Part shown: positions 43,178 to 50,156 of the stretch, one piece after another
Layout of the letters: each line of letters begins with the position of its first letter
Position numbering within the stretch: position 1 is the first letter of the stretch
Assembly: GCF_030012215.1 (NCBI RefSeq)
Contig: NZ_JASCXX010000009.1
Location: 62,001 to 126,000 of the forward strand
Length of the DNA stretch: 64,000 bases
Direction: 5' to 3'
Source: Anaerobaca lacustris
Lineage (GTDB): Bacteria > Planctomycetota > Phycisphaerae > Sedimentisphaerales > Anaerobacaceae
Translations under genes and position numbers: made by a program
Notes under the pieces: generated by a model
Databases searched by the model: none
What the model saw: only the letters and a program-made list of their open reading frames with translations
What the model was told of the DNA's origin: nothing

Positions 43178-43205
43178 TTGCATTGGGCGAGCCATGTGCT
43201 ATAAT
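43178..43205 (+). promoter_or_regulatory. promoter of the ECF sigma/anti-sigma pair
   Basis: TTGCAT (43178-43183), 16 bases, TATAAT (43200-43205). It is a housekeeping-type promoter; the sigma start must lie downstream of about 43212. Confidence 0.6.
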
Positions 43206-43268
43206 AGTCTGTGTGATTTGCGTGTGTTTTTTCTCATTACGGCCTGGGAACCTGGGAACAAAGCGACG

Positions 43269-43808
43269 GTGGCAGCATACTATCGAAACGAAGGGTCACG
43301 CAAGCATGCCGTGGACGCGGCTGCGGCGGTATTTCGCGAGCACGGGGCATTTATCCGGACCACCATTCGTTTCCAGGCCAGGAATGAGTCTCAGGAAGAC
43401 GACCTGTTGCAGCAGCTCTTTCTTTCGCTCGTGAGCCGCCCCATCCCGGCAGACGTCGAGAACGTCAGGAGTTATCTCTACCGGGCGATTGCCAACGACA
43501 TTATCGATCTGGCCCGGCGAAAGGCCCGCCAGCGGAGACGTTTTGAAAGATTTGCAGAAGATTTTCGGATTTCCATCCACAAACAGGCACCGACCGACGC
43601 TATTGTCAGTGAAGAAGACGGCAATGCGACGTTCGCTTGCCTGACCCGAAAGCTGAGCAGGAGAGAGGCGCAAGCCGTCACGTTGCGGTATCGGGACGAT
43701 CGGAGCATTCCGGAGATCGCCCGGATGATGGGGGTTGACAGGCGAACTGTCAGCCACTATCTGGCCGCCGCCGTGAGGCAGTTGAGGAGAGTCTTGGCGA
43801 TTGAATGA
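43269..43808 (+). CDS. ECF-like RNA polymerase sigma factor
   Basis: A 179-residue sigma factor with region 2 (AVFREHGAFIRTTIRFQARN, then DDLLQQLFLSLV, VRSYLYRAIANDIIDLARRK) and region 4 (LTRKLSRREAQAVTLRYRDD, then IPEIARMMGVDRRTVSHYLA). The reading frame extends upstream to 43173, but the promoter there rules this out. GTG 43269 with GGGAAC upstream was chosen, and alternatives remain. The anti-sigma-like gene follows after 9 bases. Confidence 0.85.
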   Translation: MAAYYRNEGSRKHAVDAAAAVFREHGAFIRTTIRFQARNESQEDDLLQQLFLSLVSRPIPADVENVRSYLYRAIANDIIDLARRKARQRRRFERFAEDFRISIHKQAPTDAIVSEEDGNATFACLTRKLSRREAQAVTLRYRDDRSIPEIARMMGVDRRTVSHYLAAAVRQLRRVLAIE

Positions 43809-43817
43809 GGGATAGGG

Positions 43818-45488
43818 ATGGTTGCGTTCGACGGAAGCGAGTCGTGTCGAGAAGCGGAAGCCTATTACCATGATTATCTCCAGAATCCGAATGGTTCTTC
43901 CGTTCCGCACTCCGTATTAGTTCATATCGAGGAATGTGCCATCTGCCGGCAGCGGGTCCGGATGCTGCGCGAGGCCCTCTGCGAACTGGACGAAGGGTCC
44001 CCGTCGGCGTTGTCCCAGAGGGATTCGCAACTCATTGCGGACCTGCAGTCGCACTTCGAACACCTCGACGAGCCGCTCGCCTGCGCGCACGTCCGGCCGT
44101 TTCTTTGCCGTCTTCTTTCGGCATCCGTGAGGATCCGGATCCCCACACCCGTGACGGTTCACATAGACCAGTGCACTCAGTGCGCAGACGATCTCGACTC
44201 GCTCAGGCAACTGAGGCTTGGCGCCGACCGGCTGGCCCGCCTGAGCCTGCTCTATCGAGAGGGCGGACGACAAGACCCGCATCTGTGCCTGCCGGCCCGG
44301 TCGCACAGTGCCGCTGTCGCCGCCGCCAACCTGGAGGGCGTCTCTGCGGAGATCCTCGATCACCTGTGCGTGTGCCTGCATTGCCGCAACGCTGTGTACC
44401 AGCACCGCCAGCGTCTGCTGGACCACGCCGAACGCGAGGCGGACCAGCCAGGATCGCTCTTTTGCGAACGCATCTCGACAGCCGAGCTGTTCGACTGTGT
44501 CGTTTTCTACGGCCAGCAGCCCGAGTTCCTCCAAGGGGCCGAGCGGCGCGCCCTTTGTGAACACGTCCGCGCCTGCTCCAGGTGCCTGGAGAGAATGCAG
44601 CAGATTCATCGCGCCGTCTTCGGGATCGCCGAGCGCACCGATTCCGGCGTGATCTCCGTATACACAGTGGACAGCCTTGGCAGAACGATCCGTCAGGATG
44701 CCCTGCCCGCGTCCTATGAGGCCTATCCGATCGACGTCCGGGTCGAGCGGCGCGACCCGGCGACGGCTGCGAGCGACGTTGGATTCGCGGGACGCCTGGC
44801 GCACCGCCTCGGCGGACCGACCGTCAAGCCGCTTGCTAGAGCTGCCTTTCTCGCGGTCGCGATGATCCCACTGGCGGTCCTGTTCGTGGTGAGCATGCCA
44901 TCGGCATCGGGGTTGAGCGTTCGCCAGGTCGATCAGACCCTCGCCAGTGCCAGAACGTTGCACATGGCGGTATTTCGCACCGGCAAGAGCGAGCCCATCC
45001 ATCAGTTGTGGGTCTCCCGAGGCAGGGGGATCGTCATTTCGGAGACAGCGTCGGAGCGGCGGGTCTATGACCTGACGAACCGTCGCATGACGGTCATCCA
45101 GCCCGGACTCGGGACGGTCGAGCACACGAATCTGGACAGATCCGATGGCGAAGCCGTCGAACGCTCCGTACGCCGCATCCTGGAATCCTCGCTGCTCGAC
45201 GCGCCGCTCGACGCCGAGTTGAGTCGCCAGACAGCCCCTCCCGAGCCGGAGCTGGCCGGACTGGACGTATATGAACTGACCTGGGATCGCTCGCCCGATG
45301 CCCGCCGCGCCCCACTACCGGGCAGACTGCAAATCTACGTCGATCCCGTCACGAGACTGCCCCGACGACAGGAGGTCTATTCGTGGGTCCCTGCCTTGAA
45401 TGATTGGCACATCCAAACGAGCCTGTACGCGTATCCGGCGGATGACGAGATCGAGGCCCGTCGCCGGAAACTGCTGTCGGAGAAATAG
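43818..45488 (+). CDS. membrane anti-sigma-like protein with four zf-HC2 units
   Basis: A 556-residue protein, far longer than common ZAS anti-sigma factors. Its cytoplasmic N-terminus has four H-x3-C-x2-C zinc fingers (H36/C40/C43, H115/C119/C122, H182/C186/C189, H249/C253/C256), spaced roughly 70 residues apart. One transmembrane helix follows (about 338-359, ARAAFLAVAMIPLAVLFVVS). The extracytoplasmic part (VRQVDQTLASARTLHMAVFR, then IVISETASERRVYDLTNRRM) resembles a LolA/LppX-like sensor fold. It is 9 bases after the sigma gene. It likely holds the sigma factor at the membrane; the number of fingers is unusual. Confidence 0.78.
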   Translation: MVAFDGSESCREAEAYYHDYLQNPNGSSVPHSVLVHIEECAICRQRVRMLREALCELDEGSPSALSQRDSQLIADLQSHFEHLDEPLACAHVRPFLCRLLSASVRIRIPTPVTVHIDQCTQCADDLDSLRQLRLGADRLARLSLLYREGGRQDPHLCLPARSHSAAVAAANLEGVSAEILDHLCVCLHCRNAVYQHRQRLLDHAEREADQPGSLFCERISTAELFDCVVFYGQQPEFLQGAERRALCEHVRACSRCLERMQQIHRAVFGIAERTDSGVISVYTVDSLGRTIRQDALPASYEAYPIDVRVERRDPATAASDVGFAGRLAHRLGGPTVKPLARAAFLAVAMIPLAVLFVVSMPSASGLSVRQVDQTLASARTLHMAVFRTGKSEPIHQLWVSRGRGIVISETASERRVYDLTNRRMTVIQPGLGTVEHTNLDRSDGEAVERSVRRILESSLLDAPLDAELSRQTAPPEPELAGLDVYELTWDRSPDARRAPLPGRLQIYVDPVTRLPRRQEVYSWVPALNDWHIQTSLYAYPADDEIEARRRKLLSEK

Positions 45489-45495
45489 CACCCTC

Positions 45496-46314
45496 TCACC
45501 TCGGGACCCACAAAGGCGTCCGATGGTGGTACGTCGGCGCGTCCTCTTCGCCGGCGCTCTCCACAGCCAGCGCCTCCGCCTTCATGCGATCGACGTGCCC
45601 ATCGGCAAACCCGACGTTTACGGTCTTGTTCGGATGCCGGCCGCCGATGGCGTCGTCGAGCTGTCCGGGCAGCAGTTCCTTCTCCTTGTTGATCGCAAGG
45701 CCGGGGATGTACGCCGGCCCCACCGCCAGGGCGCCGGAGTAACGATGGGGAGGATCGGCCGTCGCATCCCACCAGCAAATGAGGGCATAGCCGCTGTCGA
45801 CCAGTAGGAGCGTTGCACCCGGGTGGCGGATCGTGCTCGTGGACAATGGGGGCCCCGGGAACTCCCGCCTGTAGGGACTGACATCGACGGCGCTCCGGCA
45901 CAGGGACCGGTTGATGCCGTAGTTGCCATACAGGACGCTCCGCGACAGGCTTGATTCTCCAATCCGTCGCGAGGGACACTCCAGTATCTTCCTGTCCCGC
46001 GAGGATTGATGGCGGACGGCGCCGATGAAGTCCGGCCAATACCAGCCCGGCAGATCGCGAGTCGGATCACAAAGGTAGCCACCCGGCGGCGGCGGCCGCA
46101 GGGCCCAGATGCCATAAGGCAGGGTCTCGTGTTCCGCTTCGTACTGATGGAATTGGATCGCCAAGTCCCGAATGCGGGCCTGACAGACCGTCGCTCTCGC
46201 CTGCGCGCGTGCGCGGTGGAGCACCGGAAACAGCAGCGCCGCCAGAAACGTGATGACGGCGATCACGACAATCAGCTCAACGAGCGCAAAACCTCTGAGT
46301 CCCATGGTCCGCAT
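45496..46314 (-). CDS. prepilin-type / H-X9-DG-like pseudopilin
   Basis: A 272-residue protein starting MRTMGLRGFALVELIVVIAV, then ITFLAALLFPVLHRARAQAR. This is a type IV prepilin N-terminus: Gly before Phe as the peptidase site, Glu at position +5, hydrophobic helix. The C-terminus ends with VNVGFADGHVDRMKAEALAV, the planctomycete 'processing-associated H-X9-DG' tail. It is probably a pseudopilin-like surface protein. It is convergent with the anti-sigma gene, 7 bases between stops, and 111 bases downstream of the C39 gene on the same strand. Confidence 0.85.
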   Translation of the reverse strand: MRTMGLRGFALVELIVVIAVITFLAALLFPVLHRARAQARATVCQARIRDLAIQFHQYEAEHETLPYGIWALRPPPPGGYLCDPTRDLPGWYWPDFIGAVRHQSSRDRKILECPSRRIGESSLSRSVLYGNYGINRSLCRSAVDVSPYRREFPGPPLSTSTIRHPGATLLLVDSGYALICWWDATADPPHRYSGALAVGPAYIPGLAINKEKELLPGQLDDAIGGRHPNKTVNVGFADGHVDRMKAEALAVESAGEEDAPTYHHRTPLWVPR

Positions 46315-46425
46315 TGTAGGGGCGGTTATAGGTAAGTCAATCAAGACCTGGTTTGGCACAAGCAGGGGAGGATCATCCAATCCTCGCCTGCCCGTAACGA
46401 TACGATAGTATGGGGGTTGTCCCGC

Positions 46426-48222
46426 CTAATCGCAGGCGTACATGCCGTACCAGTCCCATACGCCGGTCACCCGACACTCTACGGCAATCAGGTCCCAATA
46501 GCAGTCCGATCCGGCCATCCGGGCGTACAGAAAGGTCTCACACATCCCAAACGGAGCAGGCTCGCAACCCCACCGTTCGAAGTACCACTGGAAGTAGCCC
46601 CAGCAGTTGAGTCCGGTACTCTCGCACGGAATGATCCATTCCTCTTGAATCACCAGCGTGCAGCTCCAGCCGTCGCCACCGGTGATGCGACGCAGGACAT
46701 CGTCCGAAACATCCGCGAACGGCCCTTCAATCGGCTGATTCGACAGCAACAGGGCGGTTCCCTCGGACCAGTCCATCGCCATGAAGGCTCTGTCCTTGCG
46801 AGAGTAGAATCTGTCGTTGGCGAGATCAACGATCCAGGCGTAGCGATCGTCGACGTGATCGAGCACCACAAAATGCTCCTGTCCCGGCAGGTGCAGAATC
46901 GCCTGGCACCCCGACAAGGTCTCCAGGGTCGCGATGTCCGTCTGGACGACACGACAATGCAGACCGAGACTCTGAGCGCTTCGCTTCAGGTCGTACATCG
47001 TCGTCCGCCCGTCCGACCCGATCATCTGTGTCAGCCTGGCCTCCGGGGCGACCTTGCCCAACTGGGTCGCGGCATACTGGAGCGAGGCGGTAGCACAGTT
47101 CTGAGGCCGCCTGCCCTGCTCGGCGGCATAGGCCAGTCGCTCGGCCAGAAGCAGGTCCGTGTCGACTGTATTGGAATGGTGGTACACCGAAGCCTTCGTC
47201 GTCATCGCCGAATGGTACTCGACGACGGTGCCGCCGCCGAAGGCGACTTGGAACCTCTCCGGTCCCGGAACGCGGGTGTCGACGGCGGTGAAATCCCATT
47301 TGTCGGAGCGCAGCAGCCGATTCGTGAAGGCGTCATGCTGCTCGATCAGAACCGTGGTGGGCACCCAGTAGCCCCCGAAATTCCGGTAGCCGGAGCAGTA
47401 GGTGGACGTCAACGTGTTGTCGCCGGCGGGCAGCGTGTAGGCGGTCACCGCCAAGTCTTTCGATGCGTCCAGGACAAACGTCATCTCCGAACCGTTGGAT
47501 CGTCTCACAGTCATCTCGATTTGTGTGGTGCCGTCACGCGTGATCTCGTTGGCGGAGACCTGCGCTGCGGCCAAGCTCGCGTACGACAGCACGCCGGTGC
47601 CCCAGGGGATGACGCCGGCCGTCAGCGGCCCCGTAACCGCGCGAGGCAACCGGCCGCTCGTATCCACAATGGCTCCGCCGGCCGAGGCCGCGTAGATCGT
47701 ATACTTCTGCCCGTCCCAGGCGAAAACCCGGCGATTGTTCCAGTTCCTGTTGAAGAAGTTGACCATGGAGTTCCCCGCCAGGTCGGCCGACGGTGTGACC
47801 GAATCGCTCCGCGACGCAATCGCCACCTCCCAATAAAACCTTGTGCCATCGTATCTTAGCACCACTGAAGAGGTCATGTTCGATTCGTTGGACAACTCGT
47901 ATCGTACGTTGAACGGGATGGCGTCCAGGCGCATCTTCTGGAGTTCGCTCGTGCGTTCGGGCTTGTCGGCCTTGCTCTGGTACTCACGAATCTCCTGCTC
48001 GATCCGGCTGGCAATCAACGCTGCGTCTGTGGTTCTGGGCGCCCTGTACTGCTGGTGTCTGGCCTCGATGGTACCGGCTGGAACCCAGGTCTCCCGGCCG
48101 GCACTGGTGAGTTTCTCTATGACGTCGAGCACCTCGCCCCGGTCCAGAGCCCTCTGGCCATAGACCGGTGCGCCGGCGCACACCACCAGCACCAGGACCG
48201 TTCTAACCTTTGAAAACATCAT
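46426..48222 (-). CDS. secreted LolA-like / C39-peptidase protein with its own GG-site and Cys-rich tail
   Basis: A 598-residue exported protein (signal MMFSKVRTVLVLVVCAGAPV, then YG). Residues ~100-350 are a beta-rich LolA-like domain. Residues ~372-495 look like a C39 papain-fold peptidase: QNCATASLQYAATQLGK (Cys 376), then CQAILHLPGQEHFVVLDHVD (His 450) and YAWIVDLANDRFYS (Asp 466). After it comes FADVSDDVLRRITGG (GG 515-516), which has the form of a double-glycine leader. It is followed by an 82-residue tail with eight Cys (521, 533, 540, 553, 561, 574, 583, 597) and many Trp/Tyr. So protease and a GG-type substrate appear in one chain. AAGGAGGT precedes ATG 48222. Self-processing is inference. 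Confidence 0.72.
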   Translation of the reverse strand: MMFSKVRTVLVLVVCAGAPVYGQRALDRGEVLDVIEKLTSAGRETWVPAGTIEARHQQYRAPRTTDAALIASRIEQEIREYQSKADKPERTSELQKMRLDAIPFNVRYELSNESNMTSSVVLRYDGTRFYWEVAIASRSDSVTPSADLAGNSMVNFFNRNWNNRRVFAWDGQKYTIYAASAGGAIVDTSGRLPRAVTGPLTAGVIPWGTGVLSYASLAAAQVSANEITRDGTTQIEMTVRRSNGSEMTFVLDASKDLAVTAYTLPAGDNTLTSTYCSGYRNFGGYWVPTTVLIEQHDAFTNRLLRSDKWDFTAVDTRVPGPERFQVAFGGGTVVEYHSAMTTKASVYHHSNTVDTDLLLAERLAYAAEQGRRPQNCATASLQYAATQLGKVAPEARLTQMIGSDGRTTMYDLKRSAQSLGLHCRVVQTDIATLETLSGCQAILHLPGQEHFVVLDHVDDRYAWIVDLANDRFYSRKDRAFMAMDWSEGTALLLSNQPIEGPFADVSDDVLRRITGGDGWSCTLVIQEEWIIPCESTGLNCWGYFQWYFERWGCEPAPFGMCETFLYARMAGSDCYWDLIAVECRVTGVWDWYGMYACD

Positions 48223-48427
48223 AGCTTACCTCCTTGTCATGAAATGTTTCTTCGCCGCGATCGAGTACGCGGCTGGTTCGAAACGGGCCCGGCGCCGATA
48301 TATAGCCGAACACTCCCATTTTTGAGCGAATCTCGTGGCGCAGATGTGGACGTCCATTTGTAGAAAACGGCAGAAAAAATCGTCTCGGCACACTCTCGTT
48401 GGCGAACGACCGCTCTGGGAGAACGGT
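48223..48427. other. intergenic with hairpin
   Basis: It holds a hairpin ACCG-TTCTCCCAGAGC-GGT type (about 48409-48428) just after the dockerin gene stop, possibly a weak terminator, and the upstream region of the C39 gene. A T-run on the minus strand at 48379-48374 follows. No gene. Confidence 0.35.
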
Positions 48428-49342
48428 CTACGGCATGGCGTCCGGCGTGTCGGAGTCCTGGCCAGCCGCGATGACTTCCGTCCGCGCGAGCCAGTAATCG
48501 CTGAAGAGCGCCAGGTCGCAGACGTCGATTCGATCGTCGCCGTTCAGATCGACTGCCATCGCCTCGTTCGGGTCGAAAACGAAGCTCTGGCGCCAACGAG
48601 CGGCCAACCGGGCGAAATCAGCGAAGTTGACGAGCGTGTCGGCATCGTAGTCACGAGATGCAACATGATGGAAAGAAAGGACTTGGATCAAGATCGCTTC
48701 GAACGGCGGTGGATCGCCGGGATCGTAGGGATTCGGCTCGGCCACGATGTCCGCGCTCGGCGCGTATCCGTACAACCCGACGCTGCACGTCCCGACGGCC
48801 TCGGCCTGGTAATCCAGAACGAACCATGGGCCGGGAACCGCATTCCAGGACGAAAGCAGGTGAAATGACAGCCCGCGCGCATCTGCGGCGGCCGTGACCA
48901 AGGCGTTTGTGCCGGCCGACGGAAGACACGAGCCTTCGTAGCTGAAGAAGGGAGCAGCCGGATTGTCGCCCCTCGCCGAGATGACCCCCGTGTCCAGGTT
49001 CGCCCGCGAAAGCCACAGCGCACCATCCCAACCCGATGCCATATCGGACGTTACGATAATGACGAGCCGGGTCCCCACCATGATGTCGCGATACACACCG
49101 GGCACGTTGGGATCGGCCAGGGCCAGAGGCGTGGCCTCATCGCCCAGGAAAACGTGGGCTGAAACCCCCGCAGCGACGGTCGAGCCAAGGAGCCCCGCTA
49201 AGATCAGCGAAAAAGAGGCGATCGCGCGCGGACTAATCCGCGCCGTATGGCTCCCGCTCCGCGCATACAGGCCACGATCGAGCATCGGGCGGCCGACGCG
49301 CTGCCCCCGTCGCCCCCGAACGTCCGTATCTACGATTCCCAT
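48428..49342 (-). CDS. secreted protein with dockerin-type calcium repeat
   Basis: A 304-residue protein with a late signal segment (AIASFSLILAGLLGSTVAAG), a ~165-residue beta domain (LVIIVTSDMASGWDGALWLS, then VPGPWFVLDYQAE) and a C-terminal dockerin type I pair: SRDYDADTLVNFADFARLAA, then VDLNGDDRIDVCDLALFSDY. Such tails in Phycisphaerae mark extracellular proteins. The -10 box TATAAT (49354-49349) lies right before ATG 49342, implying a leaderless start; ATG 49285 is an alternative. Function unknown. Confidence 0.78.
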   Translation of the reverse strand: MGIVDTDVRGRRGQRVGRPMLDRGLYARSGSHTARISPRAIASFSLILAGLLGSTVAAGVSAHVFLGDEATPLALADPNVPGVYRDIMVGTRLVIIVTSDMASGWDGALWLSRANLDTGVISARGDNPAAPFFSYEGSCLPSAGTNALVTAAADARGLSFHLLSSWNAVPGPWFVLDYQAEAVGTCSVGLYGYAPSADIVAEPNPYDPGDPPPFEAILIQVLSFHHVASRDYDADTLVNFADFARLAARWRQSFVFDPNEAMAVDLNGDDRIDVCDLALFSDYWLARTEVIAAGQDSDTPDAMP

Positions 49343-49348
49343 CCCCGC

Positions 49349-49377
49349 ATTATAGGGATTTGGCGTTTCCAGGTCAA
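49349..49377 (-). promoter_or_regulatory. promoter of the dockerin gene
   Basis: On the minus strand TTGACC (49377-49372), a 17-base spacer and TATAAT (49354-49349). The predicted transcription start coincides with the ATG at 49342. Confidence 0.65.
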
Positions 49378-49492
49378 CCCGCTTGCCTTGGTAAGCGACA
49401 GCAGGGCCCAAGGCCCTGAATGCCCCAGATCGGCCCCCGGACACGGAACAGGAAGCCTTTCGCAACACGGGCGCGTCATGGATCGGGAAACA

Positions 49493-49687
49493 CTATCGAC
49501 GCAACAGGGATTGTCTTCGCCTGACAAAGTGCGGGCAGGTGTCATCGGCCCATGTGAACAGGCCCTCCATCCTGCCCTGGTCGGCGTCAGTGCCGGTCGC
49601 CCAGGTGCAATGGCCCCAGGTGGGTTTCTCGATACATGTTCGAGCCGGCGAGAAATACCGGCACCCTTCACATTGTTGATCCACCAT
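49493..49687 (-). CDS. small Cys-rich protein
   Basis: A 64-residue protein with MVDQQCEGCRYFSPARTCIE, then WGHCTWATG and DDTCPHFVRRR, i.e. CxxC...C...C...C spacing compatible with a zinc knuckle. GGATGG lies before ATG 49687. A longer frame to 49879 lacks a site. It is not a family I recognise, though 'C..CRYF...C......C....CPhF' small proteins are common. Confidence 0.5.
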   Translation of the reverse strand: MVDQQCEGCRYFSPARTCIEKPTWGHCTWATGTDADQGRMEGLFTWADDTCPHFVRRRQSLLRR

Positions 49688-49925
49688 CTCAATCCATCCG
49701 TTCCGCGGAGGCAGCGTCTTGCCGTCTCCAAAATCCGCCAAAGACGAACGGACACATTCGCCCTTCGCAATTGAGGCGACAATCGACAGGCGAATGTGGA
49801 TGGGAAAATCTCGCTGCGGCGTGGTTTTCTTGGCGATGAGCGCGCAAAAAAAGAGGGAGACAGCGACCCCCCTTGGCATAGATACCCGGTCTGCCGCCCC
49901 CCCTGGAAAAGAAGGAAGGAGTATT

Positions 49926-49982
49926 ATGAGCGAGCCTTCACGATCTCAGGCTTTTGACTACCCCCTTACACCCAAAGTATAG
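49926..49982 (+). CDS. 18-codon ORF with strong ribosome binding site
   Basis: MSEPSRSQAFDYPLTPKV preceded by GAAGGAAGGAGTATT, one of the best Shine-Dalgarno sequences here. It may be a small peptide, a leader of the antiporter gene 175 bases downstream, or the start of a lost gene. The remaining 49688-50156 shows no other gene. Confidence 0.3.
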   Translation: MSEPSRSQAFDYPLTPKV

Positions 49983-50156
49983 CTCAGCTTTCGACCGAAG
50001 CAAAAAGGGCAGGAAGATTCTCGCACGTGTTTGCGCGGGCCCGCCGCCAGGGGGCCGCCTGGGGCAATTGCCGCTTGTGGCGCCGAAATCGATCCACTAT
50101 GATCGCGCGACGATGACGATACCGACTGCCGCCAGAAATTCGAATGAGGACTGCGG

